NCBI GenBank assembly: GCA_023228985.1
Contig: JALOAC010000011.1
Location: forward strand, 15,396 to 79,395
From: Thiopseudomonas sp.
GTDB taxonomy: Bacteria > Pseudomonadota > Gammaproteobacteria > Pseudomonadales > Pseudomonadaceae
Length of the DNA stretch: 64,000 nt
Direction: 5' to 3'
Shown here: positions 25,759 through 34,388 of the stretch, piece by piece
How positions within the stretch are numbered: position 1 is the first letter of the stretch
How the letters are laid out: each line of letters starts with the position of its first letter
Made by a program: the position numbers and the translations under genes
The notes under the pieces: model-generated
Told to the model about the DNA's origin: nothing
What the model saw: the letters and a program-made list of their open reading frames with translations, nothing else
Databases searched by the model: none

Positions 25759-26421
25759 GTGGATAATTTAAAAGCAGATATAGAAGACAGAATTTACAGA
25801 CCAGAAAATAAAAACCATGCAGCTATCATTTTTACAGTCTGCATAACGGCCATTGTTACAGGTGGTGGCGTATACCTATTAACAAAGCCAAGTGAAGCGC
25901 AAATGTTCATTGAGCGAGACCGGCAAGCGGAATTGCTCAGACAACAAGAACAAGCCGCACAAAAAATAGAAAGACCAGCTGCAGAGCACAAACAGCCCGT
26001 TCGTTATGAAGACGTAACCAGTCCGCACCTAGAACAGTGGGAGCGCGAAAGCAAAGAGCGAAAACAAACAGTTTTCAATGATGATAATTACAAGCCAAAA
26101 AGCGCAGCTAATACAATTCCAGCACCTCGACAAACTCGAACAACGCCAAGACGCCAGACACAAAACTTAATCAATCATAAAACAGCGCCATGGAGCTGGC
26201 AAAGCCACGGCTATGGTTCAGGCACAAAAAAGAAAGGCAGAGGCGGACAATTTAACTACACCGTCAGAAATGGATTCATTGATACAGGCAGTGTTTGCAA
26301 TAACTACCAGTACGGTTCATTGGTCTACCGTGATTGTCGCAAAGCAGCAAAAGCATACTTCCAAAGAGCATGTAACAATCAAAACCGCGAAGCATGTAGT
26401 GGTGCGGACATGATGCCGTAA
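25759..26421 (+). CDS. Hypothetical membrane-anchored protein in the ssrA element
   Basis: The 220-residue product has one transmembrane helix (about residues 22-41, IIFTVCITAIVTGGGVYLLT), a Gln/Glu-rich coiled-coil-like stretch (ERDRQAELLRQQEQAAQKIE), a basic linker (RQTRTTPRRQTQN) and a C-terminal domain with four cysteines (GSVCNNYQYGSLVYRDCRKAAKAYFQRACNN and EACSG). With an N-in topology the C-terminal part would be periplasmic with two disulfides (inference). GTG start with GGGGGG upstream. I recognise no named family. It is the only intact cargo in the segment between att copies 3 and 2. Confidence 0.65.
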   Translation: MDNLKADIEDRIYRPENKNHAAIIFTVCITAIVTGGGVYLLTKPSEAQMFIERDRQAELLRQQEQAAQKIERPAAEHKQPVRYEDVTSPHLEQWERESKERKQTVFNDDNYKPKSAANTIPAPRQTRTTPRRQTQNLINHKTAPWSWQSHGYGSGTKKKGRGGQFNYTVRNGFIDTGSVCNNYQYGSLVYRDCRKAAKAYFQRACNNQNREACSGADMMP

Positions 26422-26532
26422 GTGTCGAAGAAGTGTCGAAAACATAGACCGCTAGAGCACATTACAGACAAACTAGAAAACCACAAACCCACGGCTAGAG
26501 CGGCATAGAGCATAGCTGAACCGTTCGGGCAA

Positions 26533-26631
26533 GGGTTCAAATCCCCCCGACTCCACCAAATAAAAACCGTAACACCAAGATTTTAAAGGTGTTGCGGTTT
26601 TTTTATGCCTATTTTTTGCTTTGTTTGCCCA
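26533..26631. repeat. att-like direct repeat, copy 2 (distal ssrA end)
   Basis: This repeats GGGTTCAAATCCCCCCGACT-CCACCAAA and then the terminator hairpin and TTTTTTGCTTTGTTTGCCCA of copy 1, with only the few bases after CCAAA differing. It therefore looks like the attR-type junction of an element of about 2.5 kb in its present, reduced form. The rest of the tmRNA upstream of GGGTTC is not duplicated. Confidence 0.85.
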
Positions 26632-26757
26632 TATGAGTGCATAGTGTACCGTTGGCAGTACAGCCTGCCTTGTCAAGCGTTAGGTAAGGCTTAAGTTAAA
26701 ATCAGAGAGAGATAGTTAGCCAAGCAGAGCTGGAGCATTCAGCGCGCAGAAGGGTGT

Positions 26758-26797
26758 TTAACCTTCACAAAACAAGGCTGTATGATATGGCCTTGTT
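26758..26797 (+). promoter_or_regulatory. Promoter of jetABCD with overlapping palindrome
   Basis: TTAACC (26758-26763), 17 bp, TATGAT (26781-26786). The -10 element is framed by a perfect 8-bp inverted repeat AACAAGGC (26771-26778) / GCCTTGTT (26790-26797) with an 11-bp centre. A symmetric site over the -10 is the usual place for a repressor operator, although no regulator gene is adjacent. Confidence 0.55.
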
Positions 26798-26822
26798 AAC
26801 ACAAAAAGGAAGGCGCGAATCA

Positions 26823-26861
26823 ATGTTCGCTCTACTGCGATGGAGCCAGCCTAAGTCATGA
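26823..26861 (+). CDS. 12-codon leader ORF overlapping the jetA start
   Basis: An ATG at 26823 with AAGGAAGG 9 nt upstream encodes MFALLRWSQPKS and ends at TGA (26859-26861), sharing ATGA with the jetA start at 26858. The strongest ribosome binding site in the region belongs to this ORF; the jetA ATG has only a distant GGAG. Coupled translation of jetA through this ORF is therefore likely (inference). No homology can be judged at this length. Confidence 0.5.
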   Translation: MFALLRWSQPKS

Positions 26862-28360
26862 ATTTACCCATTCGCCAGCGTGTCAGTCAGTATATGGATG
26901 CCCGTCAGCAGCATCCGGCTTGGCGTTTGCTGGTGTCGCCACGTGCGCCTTTAATGCTGGGCTGTTTAACGGGTTTGTTTGCTAATCAAAGTCGCGAAGG
27001 CGGTATTGCTGAAGAAGACGCGTTGCAAGCATTGACGCAGATGTTGCTGGAGTTCGCCAATCACCCTGATTTTAAAGTGGATGTGGATAATCCGCAGCAG
27101 CAGGCCGGACGTGAGTTGCGTGAATGGATTAAGCGGGGGTTGGTAGTTGAACGTGGGCAACGTTTGTATGAAACCGATGCTTTAAACCGTGCAGTGCAGT
27201 TTATCGACTCATTAGATAACCGCATTATGACGTCCACCGCTTCGCGCTTGTCTGTGGTGCAAGAGCAAATTCGCAAGCTAGAAACGGGTTTGGATACTGA
27301 TCCAGTCAACCGAGCCGATGCCTTGCGCGAGCAAATTGCTCGGTTACAGCACGAGCTTGCTGACGTTGAGGCGGGCAAGATAGAGGTCTTATCAGAGGCT
27401 GCAGCGGTGGAGGCGATACGCGAAGTCTATGTGTTAGCGACGGGTCTAAGTGCGGATTTTCGGCGCGTGGAAGATTCCTGGCGCGCGGCAGATCGTCTAT
27501 TGCGGCAGAGCATGATGGCTGAGGGTGTGCACCGTGGTGATGTTTTGGAGCAGTTGTTAGATGGGCAAGAAAACCTGCTCAGCACTGCCGAAGGTCGGGT
27601 GTTTGACAGTTTTATGCAGCAGCTGGGCGAATCTAGCGAACTAAAGCTGATGACTGAGCGCGTTCGTAATATTTTGGCGCACCCGGCAGCAGAGCGGGCA
27701 CTGAATAGACAGCAAATGCTTGAGTTGCGCTGGCTCCGACTGAAACTGTCTGGCGAAAGCCAGATGGTGTTGCGCGCCCGCTCCCGCAGTGAGCAAGATG
27801 TGCGTGGTTTTATTAAAAGCGGGCTGGCGGCTGAGCATCATCGAGTCGGCTTGCTACTCAATGATATTCTGGCTCGCGCCCATAGCTTGGATTGGTCGGC
27901 AGCCAGCTTGCGACGCACACCTGCGGCTTTACCGCCACTTGGCGTAGCGCTGGGTAATGTGCCCGTACCAGAGCGGCTGCGCTATAAAGTGCTGGATGAT
28001 GACACTGATACCACCCCAGACTTCACCCCCACAGATGAGTCGTTAGAGCAGCTCGATGATGAGTTTTGGGCTGCGTTTGAGGGGTTAAACCGTGAGCAAA
28101 TGCTGCGCGATACACTCGAGCTGTTGGCTCAGCAAGGGCGACCGATGACCTTGGCTGAGCTGGCGAGCCAAATACCCATGACCTACGATCTAGAAACCCT
28201 TAGTTTGTGGATTGAAATGGCTCGTGAAGCAGGCATTGAAATTACTGAAGAGCATGAAGTATTGAGGCTTGAAGATGCCGACGGCAACCATTGGCAGTAT
28301 CGCTTGCCAGTGACGCGGTTAGACAGCTCTACGTTGGCAGGCCTAGATTGGGACCTATAA
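26858..28360 (+). CDS. jetA: Wadjet defence protein JetA (DUF3375, kleisin-like)
   Basis: JetA is the kleisin subunit of Wadjet, an SMC-like complex that finds and cuts closed circular plasmid DNA. The 500-residue product fits the DUF3375 length and pattern: an N-terminal winged-helix-type region (RAPLMLGCLTGLFANQSREGGIAEEDALQAL), a central coiled-coil helix (EQIRKLETGLDTDPVNRADALREQI), and a C-terminal part with acidic DDEFWAAFEGLNREQ. It is the first of four same-strand genes in the order jetA-B-C-D. Its start overlaps the leader ORF (ATGA). Confidence 0.93.
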   Translation: MNLPIRQRVSQYMDARQQHPAWRLLVSPRAPLMLGCLTGLFANQSREGGIAEEDALQALTQMLLEFANHPDFKVDVDNPQQQAGRELREWIKRGLVVERGQRLYETDALNRAVQFIDSLDNRIMTSTASRLSVVQEQIRKLETGLDTDPVNRADALREQIARLQHELADVEAGKIEVLSEAAAVEAIREVYVLATGLSADFRRVEDSWRAADRLLRQSMMAEGVHRGDVLEQLLDGQENLLSTAEGRVFDSFMQQLGESSELKLMTERVRNILAHPAAERALNRQQMLELRWLRLKLSGESQMVLRARSRSEQDVRGFIKSGLAAEHHRVGLLLNDILARAHSLDWSAASLRRTPAALPPLGVALGNVPVPERLRYKVLDDDTDTTPDFTPTDESLEQLDDEFWAAFEGLNREQMLRDTLELLAQQGRPMTLAELASQIPMTYDLETLSLWIEMAREAGIEITEEHEVLRLEDADGNHWQYRLPVTRLDSSTLAGLDWDL

Positions 28361-28362
28361 AA

Positions 28363-29067
28363 ATGACCAATATTTTTGACCAGATAACCGCGCGCGCCCC
28401 GGTTGAGCAAGCGTTGGAAGACAACGAAACTCAGGCTGCAGAGCAAGAAGTTACCCTAGACCCAACGCGTACTGCACAGCGTTTGCGTGAGGCGCTGCAA
28501 GCGTTACTCAGTGACGGTCTGCTCGAGCAGGCGCACAAACCTAACCTGTATCGCACCGCCATGCATGAGCTGCCACAGCTGAATGCACTTTTAGAACCGC
28601 TGGATTTACAAGCCCGCGTGGATGATGTGCGCGGCTTGGTGTTTTTGCGCGTTTGGCGTGATGAGCAAGCAACCGTTGAGGAAGACTGGTCACATCCATT
28701 AGTTAGGCGTCAACGCTTGACGTTAGAACAGTCGGTGCTGCTGGCTTTTTTACGTCAGCTTTTTGTCAGGCATGAACAAGAAGCAGGACTAGGTGATAGT
28801 AATGCTTGGGTCGCCGTGGATGAGTTAGTGGCTTTAATGAGTGGCGTAATGGGTGACAGCGGTAGCGAAAGCAAAGAGAAAAGCCGCCTTCTTACCCTGC
28901 TCAATCAATTGAAAGCTCACGGCGTCGTGACTGACCCAGATAGCCACGGACGGGTACAGATTCGCCCGTTAATTGCCCATCTAGCCAACCCGGAAACCTT
29001 AGAAGCTCTGTTGCAGCAACTACTTGAACACACTTCGGATGTAGAAAACAGAGAGGAGCAAGCATGA
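28363..29067 (+). CDS. jetB: Wadjet defence protein JetB (DUF4194, KITE-like)
   Basis: JetB is the KITE-type winged-helix dimer subunit that binds JetA and supports the JetC ATPase. The 234-residue product shows DUF4194 features: TAQRLREALQALLSDGLLEQAHKPNLYRTAM, LLEPLDLQARVDDVRGLVFLRV and a conserved PLVRRQRLTLEQSVLLAFLRQLF. The ATG at 28363 is 2 nt after the jetA stop. Its end overlaps jetC in ATGA, so stoichiometric co-translation is expected. Confidence 0.92.
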   Translation: MTNIFDQITARAPVEQALEDNETQAAEQEVTLDPTRTAQRLREALQALLSDGLLEQAHKPNLYRTAMHELPQLNALLEPLDLQARVDDVRGLVFLRVWRDEQATVEEDWSHPLVRRQRLTLEQSVLLAFLRQLFVRHEQEAGLGDSNAWVAVDELVALMSGVMGDSGSESKEKSRLLTLLNQLKAHGVVTDPDSHGRVQIRPLIAHLANPETLEALLQQLLEHTSDVENREEQA

Positions 29068-32000
29068 GCGGGCAGTCAACCTTGCATTTAGAACCAAGCT
29101 ATCGTCTACAACAACTGGAACTATATAACTGGGGCGGTTTTGAGGGGTATCACAGCGCCGATATCGACCCAGCAGGAACCGCCATTGTAGGGCCGACAGG
29201 CAGTGGTAAAACAACCTTGGTCGATGCCTTAATGACACTGCTCGGCACCAACCCTAAATACAACCTTGCCTCTACTGGCGGACATGAAAGTGATCGCGAT
29301 TTGGTTTCCTATGTGCGCGGAGTGGCAGGTGCTGGTGATGGCAGTGGTGGCCAATCTCATATTGCGCGCCCGGGAAAAACCATTAGTGGCATCAGCGCTA
29401 CGCTACTCGGTAGTCTTGGTGAGGTGCGCTTGGCAGCCGTATTTAGCTTTGATGGCAGTAGCTCAGCGGCGACAGATTTACAAAAAATCTGGTTGTTTGC
29501 TACAGGAGCGCAGCAACACTTACAGCACTGGCTCACCCTTTATAGCGAGGGCGGCTTACGGACGTTGCGTCAGTGGGCGAAAGACAGTGATGGGTTGTGG
29601 CTTTATGCCAACAATAAGCGTAATTATCTGGCGCGTGCGCGTGATTTTTTTGAAGTACGAGAAAACGCCTTTAACTTACTTAATCGAGCCGCTGGACTCA
29701 AGCAGCTCAACAGCATTGACGAGATTTTTCGTGAGCTAGTACTGGATGATTGCGCGCAATTCGTACGCGCCAAAGAGGTGGCCGACAGCTTTGATGACTT
29801 AACGGCGATTTATCAGGAAATTGAAATAGCACGCAAGCAAATTGCTGGGTTGTTGCCGGTACAGCTATATTGGCGTGAGCATCAGCAACTGAGTGAAAAT
29901 TGGCAGCAACAGCAACAACGCTGTGAGCATTTTCCACTCTGGTTCGCAGCCCACAGTCACCAACGTTGGCAGTTAGAGCAGCAACGCCTGCAGCAGGCAC
30001 AAAACCTAGCCAGCAGCGCCGTTGATGAGGCAGATGCACAGCACGCACAACAGCAGCGCCTGAATGAACAGCTGCATGCCGAATACCTACAGTTGGGCGG
30101 CGATTCCATCAAGGCGTTGGAAGAGAAAAAAGCCGATCGACAAACACTCAGGCAAGAGCGTGAACGTAAGGCGCGTGATTACCAAGCAATGGCCGCCGCA
30201 CTACAGCTTAATAACCGCACCGAACGGGGTGTTTTACAGGCTAACCAAGCACAGCTAGAACAATCCTTACCGGATTGGCAGCAAACAGCAGACAAGTTAA
30301 CAGAACAGGCTTTTGAGCAAGGCGTTACCCAGCGTACTTTAGAGCAACAGCTTAAGCAGTATAGCGATGAGCTAGACGATGCGCAGCGCCACCCTGCATC
30401 CAACATTGAGCTGCCTTATCGTCAGCTACGTGCCCAGCTCGCCGACGCCTTGGATATGGATGAAGAGCTGCTTCCCTTCGTAGCTGAACTGGTGCAGGTC
30501 AAACCTGAAGAACACGCCTGGCGAGGAGCCATTGAACGGGCACTGGGCGGTCATCGCTTGCGCCTGTTAGTACCAGAAGCACAAATACAGCAGGCGCTCA
30601 GCTGGGTGAATAGTCGCAATAACCGCCTGCATGTGCGCTTATTGGAAGTAAGACCAGTAGAAACAACAGCGCAGTTTTTTACCGATGGATTTACGCGTAA
30701 ATTAGACTACAAACAACACCCTTACCGTGAAGCCGTTAAACACCTGCTGGCCGGACTGGATCGTCATTGCGTGGCTGATGTGAGCCTGTTGCGCCGCACA
30801 GAACATGCGATGACTATTGAAGGCACACTATCGGGTCGCAGTGGCTTTTTCGACAAACAAGACCAGCGTCGCCTAGACCAAGATTGGCAAACCGGTTTTG
30901 ATAACCAAGACCGCTTGCGCCAACTCAAACAGCAAATAGAACACAGTGACACTGAGCTTAAAGCAGCCAATAGCGCACTTAAGCAGGCACGAACTCAGGC
31001 GGATGATGCAAATAATAGGCTAAAACTGGCCGAGCGCTTTTTGCAGTTAAGTTTTACCGAGATGGATTATCTGTCGGTACAAAAAGAGCTGGATGTGATT
31101 CAAGAGCAGCTCGCACGCATGACCGCTCCAGACTCAGATCTAACTGCCGCTCGTCTAGCCTATGAGCAGGGGCAAGCCCGCCTGACTGAATTAGATGTGA
31201 GCAAAACCGAGGCACACAAAGCTTTAGCGCGTTGCCAAGAGCAGGAAAAACAAGCCGCGGGACAAGTTAAGCAACTGGCAGACAAGCTGGTAGGGATAGA
31301 GCCTCTAGCCTATGCAGCTGAGTTTACCCCGTTTGCCGCTAGGCTTGAGCGCTGTGCCCTAGCAGATTTATTGCACTTAGAGCGTGAAATGCACAGCGAG
31401 CTTAGCCACAAGCGTGACCAATTAGCTAACCGGCGCGCGCAAAAAGAAACCGACCTAGGCAAGGCGATGACCAAAGCCCAGAGCCTAGACCACGGACACT
31501 TGGCAGAAGTGGGTACTGAACTGCAGGATGTGCCTGAGTATTTACAGCGTCTACAACAGCTAACAGAAGAGGATTTACCCGCTAAACAGCAGCGTTTTAA
31601 AGCTTATCTTAATCGCTCATCAGAAGATGGCGTACGTCAGTTAATGAGCGAAATCGAAGATGAAGTGCTACGAATTCATGACCGACTAGAAGACGTTAAC
31701 AACACTTTGCAGCGGGTAGACTTTCAACCCGGACGCTATTTACAGATAGTTGCATCCACTATTCAGCATGAAAGCCTACGCACTTTTAACGAGGCACAAA
31801 ATAAGCTGAACAGCGCCCGCCTTGCTGAAGATGAAGGCGAAAGCCATTATCAAGCCTTACAAGCCATTGTCGCTTTACTGCGTGATGCCGTGGAACGACA
31901 GCGCACCCAGCCCGCTAAAGCCTTGCTTGATCCGCGTTTCCGGCTGGAATTTAAAGTGGCGGATATTGACCGCATGACTGGCGAAGTGATTGAAACCCGT

Positions 32001-32378
32001 AGTGGCTCACAGGGTGGCAGTGGCGGCGAGAAAGAAATTATTGCCTCCTATGTGCTGACAGCCTCTTTATCTTATGCGCTCTGTCCAGATGGCAGCCGTT
32101 ATCCACTGTTTGCCACTATAGTGCTGGATGAAGCTTTTTCACGCAGCTCCCATGCAGTAGCAGGGCGAATTATTGCAGCACTGGCTGAGTTCGGTTTGCA
32201 TCCGCTCTTTGTCACACCCAACAAAGAAATGCGCCTGTTACGCAACCACACCCGTTCAGCGATCATCGTGCATCGTCGTGGCCAAGCGTCTAATCTGACG
32301 TGCTTAAGCTGGGAAAAGCTAGACGAAATGGCACAAGTACGCTTACATCACGAGACTGTGCATGAAGTCCCCCACTGA
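29064..32378 (+). CDS. jetC: Wadjet SMC-like ATPase JetC
   Basis: JetC is the SMC/MukB-like motor that extrudes DNA loops. The 1104-residue product has Walker A GPTGSGKTT (residues 43-51), long coiled coils (about 200-480 and 600-900; e.g. QQQRCEHFPLWF and later Gln/Glu-rich helices), a hinge-like middle, the ABC signature QGGSGGEKE near residue 985 and Walker B ATIVLDEAFSRSS near 1020. All ATPase motifs are intact. It begins in an ATGA overlap with jetB and overlaps jetD by 17 nt. Confidence 0.95.
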   Translation: MSGQSTLHLEPSYRLQQLELYNWGGFEGYHSADIDPAGTAIVGPTGSGKTTLVDALMTLLGTNPKYNLASTGGHESDRDLVSYVRGVAGAGDGSGGQSHIARPGKTISGISATLLGSLGEVRLAAVFSFDGSSSAATDLQKIWLFATGAQQHLQHWLTLYSEGGLRTLRQWAKDSDGLWLYANNKRNYLARARDFFEVRENAFNLLNRAAGLKQLNSIDEIFRELVLDDCAQFVRAKEVADSFDDLTAIYQEIEIARKQIAGLLPVQLYWREHQQLSENWQQQQQRCEHFPLWFAAHSHQRWQLEQQRLQQAQNLASSAVDEADAQHAQQQRLNEQLHAEYLQLGGDSIKALEEKKADRQTLRQERERKARDYQAMAAALQLNNRTERGVLQANQAQLEQSLPDWQQTADKLTEQAFEQGVTQRTLEQQLKQYSDELDDAQRHPASNIELPYRQLRAQLADALDMDEELLPFVAELVQVKPEEHAWRGAIERALGGHRLRLLVPEAQIQQALSWVNSRNNRLHVRLLEVRPVETTAQFFTDGFTRKLDYKQHPYREAVKHLLAGLDRHCVADVSLLRRTEHAMTIEGTLSGRSGFFDKQDQRRLDQDWQTGFDNQDRLRQLKQQIEHSDTELKAANSALKQARTQADDANNRLKLAERFLQLSFTEMDYLSVQKELDVIQEQLARMTAPDSDLTAARLAYEQGQARLTELDVSKTEAHKALARCQEQEKQAAGQVKQLADKLVGIEPLAYAAEFTPFAARLERCALADLLHLEREMHSELSHKRDQLANRRAQKETDLGKAMTKAQSLDHGHLAEVGTELQDVPEYLQRLQQLTEEDLPAKQQRFKAYLNRSSEDGVRQLMSEIEDEVLRIHDRLEDVNNTLQRVDFQPGRYLQIVASTIQHESLRTFNEAQNKLNSARLAEDEGESHYQALQAIVALLRDAVERQRTQPAKALLDPRFRLEFKVADIDRMTGEVIETRSGSQGGSGGEKEIIASYVLTASLSYALCPDGSRYPLFATIVLDEAFSRSSHAVAGRIIAALAEFGLHPLFVTPNKEMRLLRNHTRSAIIVHRRGQASNLTCLSWEKLDEMAQVRLHHETVHEVPH

Positions 32379-33504
32379 GCTAGCCAAGCAGCTCACGCGT
32401 CAATGGCAAAATAACAAGCTGCGTGTCCAGCGATTATTGACGCCAGAGCCTTGGCCACTTAAGTTAGCCATTGGTAAACCGACGTCAACCCAGGTGCTAC
32501 AACAGGCCGCCAGCGTGCAACAACATATCCAACGCTGGCGACAGGTTGCCGTGGGGCAGGTTGTCTTTGAGCACAAAAATTACCGACGTTTTGCAGAGGC
32601 AGTGGAGCTACCTAGCTACTGGCAAATTAATAGCCCCAGTGAATGGGTGCAGGCCTGCCAAGATGCAGCCGTGCGCCATGAATTTGCAGTGTTAAGCCAG
32701 CTCATTAGTGCCAGTGATTCGTGTATGCACGAGCTGCTAGTGCGTGAGCGCAGCCTGTGGCGACATAAGCCGCTTAACGAGCTACTGGCCACGCTGACAC
32801 TGGCAGGGAAACTTACGCCCGGCTGTGCACAAGGACAACCGCTACGGTTATTGTCGGGTTATGGTGTGGATACCAAGTTTGTTGAACGTCACAAAACCCT
32901 GTTACGCCGCTTGCTCGATACACGTTTTGCAGAGGCAGCGAGTGAGCATGGGTTGTTGAATTTTCTTGATGCGCTGGATGAAAACGACCATTGGTTGTTG
33001 GTGCGGCCACTGGCAGAGGGTTTATTGCCTTTTCAACGATTGCGCTTAGCTAGCACCGAACTGGCACAAACAGCGTTGCCGGCGACACGAATTTTATTAG
33101 TTGAGAACGAACGCTGCGAACACCTACTGCCGCCATTACACGACTGTATTGCGGTACTGGGCGCTGGCTTTAACTTGGCGTGGTTAGCCGGTCAAGCACT
33201 AGAGGGGAAGCAGCTATATTATTGGGGCGATCTGGATACCTGGGGGCTGGCAATGTTGGCACGCGCTCGGCAACTGCGTGCAAATGTGCAAGCCGTGCTG
33301 ATGACGCAAGAAGTTTTTACTGACTATGCGGATTTCGCAGTTCACGAACCGCAGCGTGCAGGTGATTTTGACCAGTCGCACTTAACATATAACGAGCAAG
33401 CGTTGTTAGCGCACCTACAAGCGCAAGAGCAAGGTCGGCTGGAGCAAGAGTTTATTCCCCTTGAGCGGGTGCATGCGGAAATTACGGGTCAAATCATCGA
33501 ATAG
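32362..33504 (+). CDS. jetD: Wadjet nuclease JetD (DUF3322/DUF2220)
   Basis: JetD is the topoisomerase VI-like (Toprim) nuclease that cuts DNA once the motor stalls on a small circle. The 380-residue product has an N-terminal DUF3322 region (about 1-180: SPTELAKQLTRQW, GRYR-like NYRRFAEAVELPSYW) and a C-terminal DUF2220/Toprim domain with the metal-binding Glu in LLVENERCE (near residue 247) and the Asp pair in YYWGDLDTWGLAML (near 289). These residues are intact. It is the last gene of the operon. Confidence 0.94.
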   Translation: MKSPTELAKQLTRQWQNNKLRVQRLLTPEPWPLKLAIGKPTSTQVLQQAASVQQHIQRWRQVAVGQVVFEHKNYRRFAEAVELPSYWQINSPSEWVQACQDAAVRHEFAVLSQLISASDSCMHELLVRERSLWRHKPLNELLATLTLAGKLTPGCAQGQPLRLLSGYGVDTKFVERHKTLLRRLLDTRFAEAASEHGLLNFLDALDENDHWLLVRPLAEGLLPFQRLRLASTELAQTALPATRILLVENERCEHLLPPLHDCIAVLGAGFNLAWLAGQALEGKQLYYWGDLDTWGLAMLARARQLRANVQAVLMTQEVFTDYADFAVHEPQRAGDFDQSHLTYNEQALLAHLQAQEQGRLEQEFIPLERVHAEITGQIIE

Positions 33505-33680
33505 CCAGCCCCATCGTCACCCTGTTGCTAGACACCTCTATCCCACGGCGCGCCCCTTCGTGCTAGCAGGCTCGAATGAAGGCATTAGGCTAACAGCAAC
33601 CCGCTATCTGGGCTGTAGCCATCTTTTAGGCCTGTGTTCTGATAATACTAAAATCTACTCATTTGCGTATGCCAGTTCCC
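33505..33680. other. Gap between jetD and sdhB
   Basis: No gene and no convincing hairpin with a T tract were seen, and no further copy of the ssrA att-like repeat is present here, so the right border of the Wadjet insertion is not marked. Confidence 0.5.
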
Positions 33681-34388
33681 TTAAGTTGATTCACGCAATA
33701 ACTCAAGGCGCAGCTTACCAATGGCTTCCATAGGATTGAGCCCTTTGGGGCATACCCAGGTGCAGTTACCAATACCGCGGCAACGAAACAGGCTGAAAGG
33801 GTCTTCTAAGCTTTTGAGTCGTTCCATGCGCGCTGTATCCCGGCTATCAACCACAAAGCGTAACGATTGCAGCAGTGCTGATGGGCCAAGGTATTTGGTT
33901 GGGTTCCACCACCAAGAGGGGCATTGGGACGTGCAACAGGCGCAAAGAATGCATTCATACAGTCCATCAAGTAGTTTGCGGTCTTCCGGAGACTGCAGCC
34001 GTTCAATGGTGGGTGCCGGCTCATCGTTAATAACCCAGGGCTTGATTGTCTGGTAGTGTTCAAAGAAGAGTGTTTGGTCAACCACCAAGTCGCGAATAAC
34101 CGGCATGCCGGGCAAAGGTCGGATAATTAAGGTGTTGGTCGTGCCTATTGCTTCGGCGATGGGCTTGATGCACGCCAGCCAGTTTTTGCCGTTGATATTC
34201 ATCCCGTCCGAGCCGCACACACCTTCGCGGCATGAGCGCCGATAGGCAAGGGTTGAATCTTCGGCGCGCAGGTATTCCAGTGCATCGAGAACCATACGGC
34301 TGCGGAATTCCTCAGGCAGGGTTTTGGACTGCATATAAGGGGTGGTGTCGTGTTCGGGGTGGTATCGGTAAATCTGCACATTAATCAT
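33681..34388 (-). CDS. sdhB: Succinate dehydrogenase/fumarate reductase iron-sulfur subunit, isolated
   Basis: The 235-residue product has the complete set of SdhB cysteine motifs: [2Fe-2S] CREGVCGSDGMNINGKNW...C, [4Fe-4S] CILCACCTSQC and [3Fe-4S] CRGIGNCTWVCPKG, plus the conserved LPGMPVIRDLVVD. It passes electrons from the flavoprotein SdhA to quinone. Normally sdhC, sdhD, sdhA and sdhB are in one operon; here no sdhCDA is next to it: the neighbours are jetD and pfkA. It looks intact, so it may be a relocated or second copy. Confidence 0.92.
   Translation of the reverse strand: MINVQIYRYHPEHDTTPYMQSKTLPEEFRSRMVLDALEYLRAEDSTLAYRRSCREGVCGSDGMNINGKNWLACIKPIAEAIGTTNTLIIRPLPGMPVIRDLVVDQTLFFEHYQTIKPWVINDEPAPTIERLQSPEDRKLLDGLYECILCACCTSQCPSWWWNPTKYLGPSALLQSLRFVVDSRDTARMERLKSLEDPFSLFRCRGIGNCTWVCPKGLNPMEAIGKLRLELLREST

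Noticed and set aside
29266..29739. 157-codon plus-strand ORF inside jetC
   Set aside because: Out-of-frame shadow of the JetC ATPase domain, which is intact in its own frame.
26533..33504. Wadjet as cargo of the ssrA element, bounded by att copies
   Set aside because: The copies at 23974 and 26533 enclose only 2.5 kb and Wadjet lies outside. No further att-like copy was found between jetD and pfkA, so delivery by that element cannot be claimed.
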